Assembly (NCBI GenBank): GCA_963682055.1
Contig: OY821744.1
Span: 2,795,001 to 2,859,000, forward strand
Direction: 5' to 3'
Source of the DNA: Primula veris
Taxonomy: Eukaryota; Streptophyta; Magnoliopsida; Ericales; Primulaceae
Length of the DNA stretch: 64,000 nt
Both the position numbers and the translations under genes were made by a program. Of the stretch, positions 20,700-30,801 are shown piece after piece (positions within the stretch are counted from its first letter, which is position 1; each line of letters opens with the position of its first letter). Under the pieces are notes generated by a model. It was not told the origin of the DNA and ran no database searches. It worked only from the letters and a program-made list of their open reading frames with translations.

Positions 20700-23513
20700 T
20701 TACATGTGGTTCCTTCTTCTTCTCGGCCTACCATTTTGGGGTCCAGCAATTCCTAGAAACCATCTTGGCCATCCGACAAAGAACATGAGAGATCCTAATA
20801 TTAATCCGAATGGAACTCCGCATCCATAACCAAACAAAACAATTTTCCAACTAAATCCGCTAGAAAAAATTGAATGGTCTTCTTTTTGTTTTGTCACTAT
20901 TGGTGACAGTGGTTTCTTATTATCTTCACATAAGTTTGACAATGGGAATCCGCATAATCCTGAATTCTCAATATACGAATTATTTTCAAATGTATTAAAC
21001 TGTTTTCCTTGAGGAATGCGTCCAACTAGATGGTTATATGAAACGTTTAACTTTGCAAGGTTTGTTATACTTGCAAGTTGAGTAGGTATTGTCCCTGTAA
21101 GTATATTGGAAGAGAGGTCTAGTATCTGAAGATTATAAAGATTTCCTAAAGAAGCTGGGATAGGACCTGTGAGGCTGTTATGCGATAAATTTAACATTCG
21201 AAGCGAAACGAGCTCTTGAAGGGCCTCTGGAATATGACCTTCAAATTTATTGGCTGATAAGTCGATTGTTGCGAGAGTTGTGAGGATACGCTCGAAAGTA
21301 GACTCTACGCCATTCCACACTATTATAATAGAGTTTTTATAACTGAAATAACCACCACTTTCCATGTATGTTGGTTCTCGTTGAGTTTCTTTTGAATATT
21401 TCATGGCTGTGAAATCTTGAAAATATCTTGTTGGCAGAAGACCAATGAATTGGTTATCAGAAAGATCAAATATTCTAAGTTTAGGGTAAGGACTTTTGGT
21501 TCTCGATGTTCCTACAGGACCATGAAATTTGTTGGACTTTAGAACAAGTACTTGTAGCTCTGAAATTGTCTCTAACCAATGTGGGAATGGCCCATTGAGT
21601 TTGTTGTTTCCAAGGTCTAGCAATTCCAGTTTTTTACATTTGCTCAAAGATTCCGGTATCGGTCCTTCTAAGTGATTGTCATTCAAGTTCAATGTTGTCA
21701 ACCCATCTGCAGATATTGGTGGAATGGTGCCACTAAATCTATTCTTTTGTAAATCCAACACCTCGAGAATATTATTTTTAACCAAACATTGTGGGATTTT
21801 CCCACCGAAATCATTATAAGATACATCAAGTATTTGAAGGTCGGTTATATTGCAAATTGATGAAGGAATATCTCCGGATAAGTGATTATGTGAAGTGAAA
21901 AGCCTAGAGAGAGAAACGGGTAGGACCGGGAGTAATCCTGAAAATTGATTATGTGATATTACGAATGTATTAAGAGACACGGGTAGGACCGGGACTGATC
22001 CTTGAAAAAAGTTGTGAGAGAGATCAAGGTCATACAGGAGTTCAAATTTTGAGAATAAGAGCGGTTTGACAGTACCGTTCAACTTATTCGATGATAGAGA
22101 AAGAGAAGTCAGGTTCACAAGGTTTACAATGGAATGAGGAATGGAACCTGTAAGGTTATTGTTTTGTAGATTAACGAACTCTAATGGTGATTCGTTTGGA
22201 AAGTCGGGAATCGGGCCGGTAAATTGATTATCACTCATATGCAACGAGGACAAAGAGGGAATAGTAAACAACCAAGGTGGTAATGTTCCATTGAGGCGGT
22301 TTTTAGAGAGGTCTAAATAATTGAGTTTTTTCAGATTTGAGATTGTGATTGGCATAGAATGGAAATTGTTACCTGAAAAGTCGAGTTGAGTAAGCTCTGT
22401 TAGATTCCCAATTGATTTTGGAATAGACCCAGACAAATTGCAATTACTAAGCTGTAGACCAGTTAATGACTTCAGGCTTCCTATTGAATCTGGTAGTTCC
22501 CCTGCCAAACTCGTATCAGAGAGATATAAATATGTTAAAGATTTTAGATTCCAAAAAGAATCTGGTAATTCACCTGCCAAACTCGTATCAGAGAGATCTA
22601 AATATCTTAAAGATTTTAGATTCCCTATGGAGCCAGGTAGTCCTCTTTGTCCAAATAATTCATTATATACCATATTTAAAATCTGAAGGGAACTTGTGTT
22701 TGTTGAATTTATTTCTGGAATATCGCCTCTAAGATTATTCCCATACAACTTCAGCTTTCGTAAATTTGGAAGCATGAAAATCTGACCGGGCAAGATCCCA
22801 TGCAAATTAGTGTAGGCAAGATTGATTATTTCCAAAGAGGACAGGTTCATCAATGAATTGGGTATATTTGAAGAAATCATCACATTTCTAAAAACAAGTT
22901 CTTTCAAGTGGGTTAGGTTTTTCAATAACGAATCAAAATCATTTGCTTTAACACTTAAGTCGGAGTTGAACGAGACATCAATGGAAACCAGTTTGGACAG
23001 AAACGAAAGTTCTTTTGGGATCGAACCGGTGAATGATGAATCAGAGAGGTTGAGGTGAGTCAGATTCGTAAAGCGTCCAAATGAAGGTGAAATGTGAGAG
23101 TCACGAAAGTTATTGTAAGCGAGGTTGAGACGCTGAAGATGGGTGAGATGGAATATGCCATTGCCGATAGTGGAATTGATGGTGCCTGTGAGCTGACTAC
23201 AACTAAGGTCAAGCTCGATCACATGACCCGTCTCTTCATCACAAGTCACCCCGTCCCACACACAGCAATTGCTATTATTACCGCTCTTGTTATTCCAAGA
23301 TATAGTCTTCGGATACGCATAGTTCGTTTTCGGATCCGCATAGTTCGTATAGTTCGCATAGTAGCATTCAGATGCATTCTCGTCAATAGTTAGCGTATTC
23401 TTAAACTGTAACAATGCATACATCTGGTCATGACGACACAATTGGTGTGTAGCATGCCTACGTGGAAAAGTATAGAAAAGAAATAAAAGGGATAGCCATA
23501 TCAAATGCCTCAT
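20700..23513 (-). CDS. LRR receptor-like protein (RLP, Cf-type), copy A
   Basis: This is a 937-residue single-exon cell-surface receptor without a kinase, of the tomato Cf/Arabidopsis RLP type, which binds apoplastic ligands and signals through partner LRR kinases in immunity or development. In order: signal peptide (about 1-22, LIWLSLLFLFYTF); an LRR-N cap with paired Cys (CRHDQMYALLQFK, NCCVWDGVTC); more than 25 extracellular LRRs with many NxS/T sites; an island before the last LRRs (NSIIIVWNGVEST); a Cys-containing cap (GLCGFPLSNLC); an acidic juxtamembrane stretch; a GxxxG-rich transmembrane helix (GYGCGVPFGLILGSL); and a short basic tail (WPRWFL...RPRRRRNHM). All expected parts are present and open. 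The ligand is unknown. The tandem-duplicate partner is at 50,718-53,528. Confidence 0.93.
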   Translation of the reverse strand: MRHLIWLSLLFLFYTFPRRHATHQLCRHDQMYALLQFKNTLTIDENASECYYANYTNYADPKTNYAYPKTISWNNKSGNNSNCCVWDGVTCDEETGHVIELDLSCSQLTGTINSTIGNGIFHLTHLQRLNLAYNNFRDSHISPSFGRFTNLTHLNLSDSSFTGSIPKELSFLSKLVSIDVSFNSDLSVKANDFDSLLKNLTHLKELVFRNVMISSNIPNSLMNLSSLEIINLAYTNLHGILPGQIFMLPNLRKLKLYGNNLRGDIPEINSTNTSSLQILNMVYNELFGQRGLPGSIGNLKSLRYLDLSDTSLAGELPDSFWNLKSLTYLYLSDTSLAGELPDSIGSLKSLTGLQLSNCNLSGSIPKSIGNLTELTQLDFSGNNFHSMPITISNLKKLNYLDLSKNRLNGTLPPWLFTIPSLSSLHMSDNQFTGPIPDFPNESPLEFVNLQNNNLTGSIPHSIVNLVNLTSLSLSSNKLNGTVKPLLFSKFELLYDLDLSHNFFQGSVPVLPVSLNTFVISHNQFSGLLPVLPVSLSRLFTSHNHLSGDIPSSICNITDLQILDVSYNDFGGKIPQCLVKNNILEVLDLQKNRFSGTIPPISADGLTTLNLNDNHLEGPIPESLSKCKKLELLDLGNNKLNGPFPHWLETISELQVLVLKSNKFHGPVGTSRTKSPYPKLRIFDLSDNQFIGLLPTRYFQDFTAMKYSKETQREPTYMESGGYFSYKNSIIIVWNGVESTFERILTTLATIDLSANKFEGHIPEALQELVSLRMLNLSHNSLTGPIPASLGNLYNLQILDLSSNILTGTIPTQLASITNLAKLNVSYNHLVGRIPQGKQFNTFENNSYIENSGLCGFPLSNLCEDNKKPLSPIVTKQKEDHSIFSSGFSWKIVLFGYGCGVPFGLILGSLMFFVGWPRWFLGIAGPQNGRPRRRRNHM

Positions 23514-23572
23514 TTTTATTTATTTTTATTTTAATCTTGAGAGAGTACGATGGTAATGGTGATAAATGGCAT

Positions 23573-23580
23573 TATATATA
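23573..23580 (-). promoter_or_regulatory. TATA box of receptor-like gene A
   Basis: Read on the minus strand, TATATAAT lies about 60 bp upstream of the ATG. The same motif is kept in unit B (53,588-53,595), although the sequence further upstream diverges. Confidence 0.5.
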
Positions 23581-26363
23581 CTCAGCCAACGGGTTACGTG
23601 TCGTACAATTTCATCACCTAATTTCGTAAATATGATACGGAACAAATAAAGTTAACATTTTCAAATAGTTCGTAAAAACAATGGAATAAATATCGTAAAT
23701 TAACAACCGCAATATAATGTTTTATTATTATAACAATATAAAAATACATGTATGATAATTTTTTTGAAAGATGAATTGAGATGTGTGGAAAATGACATGT
23801 TTGTTTACTTATTTATTTATTTATTTGAATTGCATTAATATATTTGAGTAATTAGTAAATTGAAATATGAGTATTTATGGAAAAAATACGTAAAATTTGA
23901 CAGACTCAATTTTATTTTGTTCACTTATATTAATAGTATGAAACACGTCTTCCTCACTTAACATTATTGAACATTTAAATACAATAGAACCTTTCTACAG
24001 AAATAATCTCGGTACCGCGAGAAAATATTATTATAAGTAGGTTATTACTAAGTAGATATTGATATATAAAAATAAAAATAAAAAATAGTTAAATAAATGT
24101 TTCGCATAATAAAATATACTCTCTCCGTTCCTATTTAATTGTCCACTACGAAACTACGTGCAATTTTGACCGGCCAATAACTTGTATCAAAATTGTCGGA
24201 ATGAAAATTTTCAAAAGTTGATCGTATAGCTCAAATGTTAAATTTTATGATTAGATTTTAAAAAAATCCATTTCAACAATTTTGATATAAGTTATAAACC
24301 GGTTAAAATTGCACGTATTTTCGTAATGGATAATTAAATGGGAACGGATGGAGTATATGTGTAGTACCTAATTTAAATAATTAGCATAAATATTCAGGAG
24401 ACAAATACATGTATTTATGTAACAAGTTAAACACATAAATACAAAAGAGTTGAAAGTCACGAAACTATCATATTGATAAATTTAAGAAAATTTAACTAAT
24501 TACATATTTATTTAAAAAATTAAGTACATATATTTAGAAAGCTGAAAAATCATCTAAAAGTTTATCTAAAATTTTTTTTTACATGTATAAATATTAGGTA
24601 TAATTTTACATGTATTTTAAATCGTCTTAACTTTAATTTACATATATAATTTAATTTAATTTATTTCTATATGTAGGTAAATTTATTAAGACGGTACCAT
24701 AAAAAATCATGAAATATTACGATATATAAGTTATTTTTATTTTGAAGTGATATACTAGTAATTTTTATTATAGGAAGGTTCTGCCGTACCTGACAATTCC
24801 ATGATTATATTTTTCTTAATTTCAAATACGAAAACTTCTTAGTCCATCATAATGCGTCAACTTGGAACTGCAACCACAAAATCATCGCAAATACCCTGAG
24901 CCTAACTCTTAACCACAAAAATGCTGGTTTATAAAAAAATAAGAATAAAATTGAAAATCGTCACGTCCGTACCTGACCAATTATATTAGTACTAGTAATC
25001 GTACCACACGCGTTTCGTGTACAACATATAATGGTATAAATATGATACCGGACAAATAAAGTTAACATTTTTAAAAAGTTTGCAAAAATAATGTAATGAA
25101 TATCGTAAATTAACAAATGTATATAAACAGTAATATAATATTTTATTGTTATAACAATATAAAAATACATGTATAATAATTTTTTTACGAGATGAATTGA
25201 GATGTGTGGAAAATGGCATATTTGTTTACTTATTTATTTATTTGAATTACATTAAGATATTTGATTAATTAGTAAATTAGAATATAAGCATTTATGAAAA
25301 AAATAGGTAGAATTTGACGAGTTTCAGTTTTTTTGGGTTCATTTATATTAATAGTATGATAGTGAGTCTTCCGCTCAAAATTATTGAACATTTAAATACT
25401 TGTCGACAATTTCATGATTATCTTTTTCTTAATTTCAAATAAGAAGAATACGAAGACTTATTAGTCAACTTGGAAATGCAACCACAAAATCAAAGAAGAC
25501 CAAAAGACCATAGCAAATATCTCAATTCTAACTCTTAACCACACAAATGCTAGTTTTCTTATCATAATACAATTCAGATTGATAACACAATATTGTATGG
25601 TACAGCATCTACATGAACCTCAGCCTCAGCTTAATTAGGTTGTGCCTATGCTAGGTTATTTATGTTTCCTTGTCGATTTTTACAGTTTAATTTAAACGAT
25701 GTTACAAACTTAAGACTTTCTTGATTGAAGACTTTCGAAACAGAATTGAGGAGCAAACTTGTGCAACTTATCAAATGAACTTTTAATGAATTCGAATGGA
25801 AAGCCTCAAGCGCAAAGGGTTCGTGAAAACTAAACTTGCTAAGCCAAAAAAATAGCACTCCGTCGATTGCGTCCATACCATTAAGTTGTAAACAAGTAAC
25901 GACCCTAGGGTCTGTTCAAGAGAGAAATTTTCATAGGAAGTAGGAGTACTACATAAACATATTAGAACTAGTATTATAAAGGATATTAGTAATACGAAAA
26001 ACACTCGAGGGTAAAGCTAAGCATAGTAGTGGTTGCGAAATCTCAATCTTCTTCATTGTCGCAAACTTTATCATGCTTACCATTCCGTACTTGATACACT
26101 AAACAAGAACCATATAATCCAGAAGTAATCAATTACGATACAGCTATGCAATATAGCTCACCCACGACTCAAAGATGTTACTAAATCCAAGGCTGAGTTT
26201 CACCGAACAAATAGATAAAAATGTTACATCATAAACCCAACATACATGAAATCATGGGATCCTGTAATATTTAAAGTTAGCATCTCTTTACAAAGAAGTT
26301 AATGATATGACAAAAGATCAGATGAGGTCTTAGCTGAATAACCCTTACAACAGTTGTTACTCG
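23581..26363. other. Intergenic region, unit A, with MITE and 3' UTR of the zinc-finger gene
   Basis: AT-rich, matching unit B twice: 53,620-55,560 and 57,830-60,465. 23,990-24,590 is absent from unit B and contains a Stowaway element. A minus-strand open frame at 25,783-26,004 (FFVLLISFIILVLICLCSTPTSYE...) is kept in unit B (55,276-55,497) but lacks an ATG; coding status is doubtful. About 26,040-26,363 is the probable 3' UTR of the minus-strand zinc-finger gene. No other gene seen. Confidence 0.55.
24119..24353. mobile_element. Stowaway-like MITE (235 bp)
   Basis: Long terminal inverted repeats start CTCTCTCCGTTCC and end GGAACGGATGGAG, with TA on both sides as target duplication. The inner arms are also complementary (ACGTGCAATTTTGACCGG against CCGGTTAAAATTGCACGT). 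Absent from the matching place in unit B. Confidence 0.8.
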
Positions 26364-27247
26364 CTAGTAATAGCCTTTACCCAAGCAATTGAGACATCTT
26401 TGCACCCTACAATCAAAATCACATAAAGAATCAGATTATAATTTGTTAATTCTTCGTGTTTTATTTTTGTAGGTAAGGTTTTAGACCCTCCCTTTTTGGG
26501 GTTCTTATAAACTCTTAATTACAACTATATTATTGTTTAATTGTTTTAGTTAATTAAGAACTTAAGTTGAACTTGGTTGGCTGCAGCTTCTAAGCAGGTG
26601 AGGTAGTTTATTTGAGGCTATTAAAAGGCCCCATTCAGCTTTAAAATTTCATCGTAGTTATATTAATAGTATGATACGGAGTCTTCCGCTCAAAATTATT
26701 GAACATTTAAATACGTGTCGACAATTCCATGATTATCTTTTTCTTAATTTCAAATACGAAGAATACGAAGACTTCTTAGTCCATCATAATATTTTTATTA
26801 TAAAAAGGTTCTGCCGTACCTGACAATTCCATGATTATATTTTTCTTAATTTCAAATATGAAGACTTCTTAGTCCATCATAATGCGTCAACTTGGAACTG
26901 CAACCACAAAATCAAAGAAGACCAACAAAGTCATCGGTGGGAAACGAAACTAATTAGGTTATCTTGATCGGTGGGAAACAAAAGGAGACTATCTTTTAAG
27001 GGCGGATGAGTAGAACTTATAAGCAAAGAAATGAAACTAAGATTATAAGCTCCAATCAAACAAGTACTGATAGAGAGAGATGACACAGAGATTGTGACCT
27101 GTTGCCATCGCATGTCGGATAGAGGCATGGATTGATAACCACAGGATCAAACAGAGGAGACCATTCTATTGTTGATTTCCCATTGCATAGTTTACACTTA
27201 TAAAACCCCTTTCCTGTGCATACTCCACATGGAAAGGCAACCTTTTT
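26364..27247 (-). pseudogene. Cysteine-rich DnaJ-type zinc-finger gene, last two exons, copy A
   Basis: The penultimate exon (27,247-27,099) reads KKVAFPCGVCTGKGFYKCKLC...INPCLYPTCDGN, then splices (AG/GT) to the last exon (26,406-26,364): VQRCLNCLGKGYY and stop. Repeated CxxC pairs with Gly-rich spacing mark the DnaJ central zinc-finger fold as found in small plant DnaJ-like proteins, many of them plastid disulfide or folding factors. Phases agree (AG|G). In copy A the motif CLCPTC has become CLYPTC: a zinc ligand is lost (TGT to TAT), while unit B keeps Cys. Upstream exons were not found; only decayed repeats of this exon precede it. Probably a non-functional copy. The exact family member is not identified. 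Confidence 0.7.
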
Positions 27248-27438
27248 CTACTCCAATTTCAAAAACAGACAAAAAAAAATACAGTTCAATTTATGCATAT
27301 ATGTAGTTATGTATAGTCACTTCCGTATCATAGTTAAAAAGGGAACATAAGCGGGCTTATTTCAGTCCGAGAAAAAGGTTGCATTGTTCAAATTAAGATT
27401 TCTAGGGATCTTCGGCTTATTAAGTTTAGTAAATCCTA

Positions 27439-27624
27439 GGGCTTGTTTGGTTGCAGCATCTAAGCTAATCAGCTGAAATTTTTAGCTTCACAAAAAAGAG
27501 CTTGAAGATTCTAGCGTATTCATGCTAAAAGATTAGAAAAGCTCAGTGCTCAAGGGGGTCAGCTAAATGGTTTCCAGCTTTTACACAAGAAAGAAATTGA
27601 GATTATCTGCAACCAAACAAGCCC
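27439..27624. mobile_element. MITE with GGGCTTGTTTGGTTGCAG termini (186 bp)
   Basis: Perfect 18-bp terminal inverted repeats (GGGCTTGTTTGGTTGCAG ... CTGCAACCAAACAAGCCC) flanked by TA (CTA/TAA). Two more copies sit in unit B at the homologous place (56,271-56,458 and 61,554-61,739), so it was inserted before the duplication. Short Harbinger- or hAT-like termini; the class is not certain. Confidence 0.75.
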
Positions 27625-27649
27625 TAATAAACAAAGCTTGAAAATGAGC

Positions 27650-29065
27650 TTAAAAGCCTCAAAGTTCTACCATAATCTCAAACATAGAATCCTTTTCAGC
27701 TGCAAACTCCACGCAACACAATTTTTTCTACTAAAATTTAATAAACAAAACTTAAAAAAACAATTCAATTAAAAAAGTAGTGAAGTTTTCATTGCTATAG
27801 GGGGGTATAAATCCTTATTAATCCCAGCATAATATAATATAACTTATAAGCAAAATAAAATAAAATGCGCTTAACAGCTGTACTCAAACAACAAAAATCT
27901 CAAGTGTAAACCCTTCTAGCTTTGCGCATTCCATAAGGCAATTCAACCCTTTTCTACTTTAAATTCAATAAATAAATAAAGACAGATAGGCAGTTTAGCT
28001 TAAATGCACTTTGCCTAATTTTAATGATAACATATGGTATTAAATCTCATTAAATCCTTAGAACTGTACAATATATAGTCAAACATAGAAAGCAAGAACT
28101 CAAATGGGCATTAAATCTGCAGTCAAAACAAGCAGTGCTAGAACTCAAAATCTAAGACCCTTAAACCTTGCACATTCCACATTACGATTCAACCTTTTCG
28201 TTACTCGAACTTCAAAGAAAATAAACAGTTTAATTTAAAATGTAGTTAAGTTAATTTTATTGGTAGCAGGGGGTATTATATCTCATTTAATCCCAACAAC
28301 ATATGGTAAATCACACAAGGAAAAAAGTGAAACTGTGCTTAAAAGCTGCAATCAAATAAGCACAACTAAAATCTCAAACATAGTAACGCTTTCCATTGCA
28401 CATTTCAAATTTCTACTGAAACCAAAAATTAAAAAAATAACAAGAAAATGAGTTCTGTCTTAAAGGTACTGAAGTTAATTTCATTGCTCACAGAAATAAT
28501 AAAACCTACAACTTATAAGAAAAAAGTTAAAATGGGCTTAAAAGCTGCAGTTCAAACAAGCAGTACCCAATATCTCATTATAAAACCCAGGCAACACAAT
28601 ATTTTCTACTCAAACTCGGAAAAGTGGCAGAAAACAGTTCAGTTTACAGTGTACATAAGTTAGTTTCATTGGTAGCAGAGGGGTATAAAAAAAAAAAGGA
28701 CCCAACCTTCAAGCAAAGAAAATTTAAAACAGGTTTAAAAGATGAAAACAAGCACTATTCAAATCTCAGATACTTATAATACCACTTGGAAACACAATCT
28801 ATCCAAAACTCCAAAAAAATAGCAGAAAAGCAATTCAGTTTTAAGGATACTGAAGTAAACCTCATTGGAAGCAGAGGTTACAAAATCTCACTATTATCCC
28901 AACAAAATACTATTCAACTGATTAGCAAAGGGGTGTGAACACCTTATTAAGTCCCAACAAAATAATTATAATACTAACTATAAGCAAGCAAATTTAAATG
29001 GGCAAAGAAGCTGCATTTCAAACAAGCACTACCCAAATCTCAAAAACTTATAAAACCCACATTTT
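27650..29065 (-). repeat. Tandem array of decayed exon-plus-intron units (about 7 copies), unit A
   Basis: About seven diverged units of 190-270 bp, with landmarks near 27,670, 27,895, 28,165, 28,370, 28,575, 28,765 and 29,040. Each repeats the acceptor side and first third of the zinc-finger exon at 27,247 (minus-strand GAGTAGAAAAAGGTTG... GTTTTATAAG) followed by intron sequence. The Cys codons are mostly lost. The array is conserved in unit B (61,765-63,190), so it predates the large duplication. Short open frames inside it are accidental. Confidence 0.6.
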
Positions 29066-29584
29066 GAAAAGAAAATATTACTTCGTCCATTCCGAATTAT
29101 TTGTCCATCGTTGGTAGATTTTTATAGACATTGTAATCATTGGTGGAACTAAAACTGTTATTTTCGTAAATACGAGGGGTGCTCTAAAGTTGAAATCGAT
29201 TGACATAAAAAATTTAAAAAAATGGTAAAAAGAATGGTTTTTTTCTAAATATAGGATGTTGAAGTTCCTATGAGTCTATTACTAGTTCCTCTCATCTATG
29301 AAATTATTTCATTGTATAATAGCTTAATGACATGTGTACCTATTTGTAAATAAGTTCACAAAATATGTATTTTTTTTTATAAAAAAATTGTCAGTTTCAA
29401 AACAATCAACTTTTTTTATAAATAATTTTCTAAATATATACCTAAATTATCATTTTTCAAAAGAAAAAAAAAAAACCTACTAGTAGAAACCCGGAAAAAC
29501 CGAACCGATAACCGAACCGAAAAAAAACCAAAAAACTAAAAATAAAACCGAAAAATAAGCGAGAAAACCGAAAAAATCCGAAAT
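29066..29584. other. Non-coding spacer with partial Stowaway-like sequence; right end of unit A homology
   Basis: 29,080-29,330 begins like a Stowaway end (CGTCCATTCCGAATTATTTGTCC) and matches 63,195-63,440. Homology to unit B ends near 29,330 at TAATAGCTTA. 29,485-29,584 is a degenerate CCGAAC/CCGAAAA repeat. Confidence 0.6.
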
Positions 29585-30036
29585 CAGACCGAAAAAATCC
29601 GGTCCGATTCGGTCGAAAAAATTAAAAAAACCAAAACACAAAAAAAATAACAAAAAAATATACTTTTCTCTTTTACAACCAACGAACCCTGCCGAAAGAA
29701 GGCTTCAAGTAGCAGCACAAAGACTAGATAGATAGATACAAAGTATATATATATAGAGAGAGATCGAAGACTAGGTAGAAGACGACAAACACGAGATCGA
29801 AGAAGCTCGTCGGAACCTCGCCGTAACCTCGCCGTCGTAAAAAACCGAAAAATCCGGACAGAAAAAACCCGATCCGATTCGGTCGGAAAAATTAAAAAAA
29901 CCAAAACACAAAAAAAGCAACCGAAAAAAATACTCGATTTCGATTTCGATTTCGGTTTCGGTTTTCCAAAATACAACCGGACCGGACCAGGCTTCAAGTA
30001 GCAGTACAAAGACTGGATAGATAGATAGATACAGAG

Positions 30037-30067
<31 letters not shown>
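29585..30067 (+). repeat. Tandem duplication of CDC26 upstream region and 5' coding end
   Basis: 29,585-29,850 and 29,860-30,150 are tandem copies: both run from CCGATTCGGTCG through AAACCAAAACAC, GCTTCAAGTAGCAG, GATAGATAGATA, a TATATATA box and a GA tract into AGAAGACGACAAACACGAG. In the left copy about 35 bp including the ATG is missing, so it is a promoter/leader duplicate without a start. The right copy serves the intact CDC26 ORF; its TATA-like run lies at about 30,037-30,050. Confidence 0.75.
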
Positions 30068-30068
<1 letters not shown>

Positions 30069-30262
30069 TGCTAAGGAGAAAGCCAAGCAAAATCGAAGTA
30101 AGAGTAGAAGACGACAAACACGAGATCGAAGAAGCTCGTCGTAACATCTCCGTCTCCGCCGTAACCACCACCACCGGCGCCGCCTCACTCCTCCACCACT
30201 TTGACAACAAAGAACCTTCTAATAACCCACCCTCCAAATCCCAACGTATTGGTATCTCCTAA
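30068..30262 (+). CDS. CDC26: CDC26, anaphase-promoting complex subunit (upstream ORF of bicistronic locus)
   Basis: A 64-residue protein starting MLRRKPSKIEVRVEDDKHEIEEAR. The MLRRKP start is the hallmark of CDC26/APC12 from animals to plants; in solved APC/C structures it threads through the TPR groove of CDC16/APC6 and stabilises it. The rest is an acidic helix and a Thr/Ala/Ser-rich linker ending SKSQRIGIS. Length fits plant CDC26. It is the first ATG after the GA-rich leader (context GAG ATG C, moderate). The TTM3 ORF follows on the same strand after 539 nt. In Arabidopsis the two proteins come from one transcript, and this layout matches. A 3' fragment of the gene is copied at 49,447-49,526 and a 5' fragment at about 29,700-29,840. 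Confidence 0.88.
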
Positions 30263-30801
30263 TTTAATTTTCCCTTTTTTTTTTCTTATATTGTTTAAAT
30301 AAAAATTAACCCTTTTTGAAAAAAACTTGTTTTTGTCCCTCCAAATCTCATAAATCAATCCTCTTAATTAGTTAATTATCCTTTTTCTTAAATTATTTAA
30401 ATAATAGTAACCCTTATTGAAAAAGTCACCTACTTTGTTTCTATTTTGATTTAAAGGTCCAATCTTTCATATACCCAACTAATTTGAAGATAAACCCTAG
30501 TAATAAATCATCATTTTGTCCTAGGAATCACTGGTTTTGGATAAATATTAAATCTTTAAGAACACCCAAGTTTGGAAAAATAGAAAAGGACCTTGATTTT
30601 TATTAAGTTTTATTATAGAAAAAACCTCAATTTGTTCAAAGTGATAGTTTTTAGAATTTTCTTCGGAAACCCAAGTCTTGAAATACCCCAATTTAGTTAT
30701 ATTTTCAATCTTTTTGAAAAATCTTGAATTACCCAGATCTCGAAAAACTTTATTCTTGAAAAAACCAAATTGCTTTAAGCTTCAATTTTGAAAAAAACCC
30801 G
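30263..30801 (+). promoter_or_regulatory. ATG-free intercistronic region between CDC26 and TTM3
   Basis: 539 nt, very AT-rich. Reading it base by base I found no ATG, and there is none inside the CDC26 ORF after its start, so the first downstream ATG on the plus strand is that of TTM3. That is what reinitiation or leaky scanning on a shared mRNA requires. Repeated TCTTGAA and GAAAAA/ACCC motifs occur but no clear structure. A cryptic intron is possible (acceptor-like CCTAG at about 30,526 and TTATAG at about 30,620). Confidence 0.65.

Noticed and set aside
22438..23393. Plus-strand frames opposite the receptor-like gene (also 52,487-53,408)
   Set aside because: Shadows of the LRR repeats; the periodicity reflects the minus-strand coding.
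26931..27128. 65-residue minus-strand frame starting MPLSDMRWQQ, and its longer twin at 60,888-61,241
   Set aside because: Out-of-frame reading over the zinc-finger exon 3' end and intron. The longer twin is due to a 116-bp tandem duplication.
28260..28663. Short plus-strand frames (also at 62,566-62,781)
   Set aside because: They fall in the decayed tandem array on the strand opposite to the exon relics; A/T-rich and no family resemblance.
29584..30237. 217-residue minus-strand frame opposite CDC26
   Set aside because: Antisense of the tandem CDC26 promoter/leader repeats; periodic SLYIYI segments come from the GA/TA tracts.
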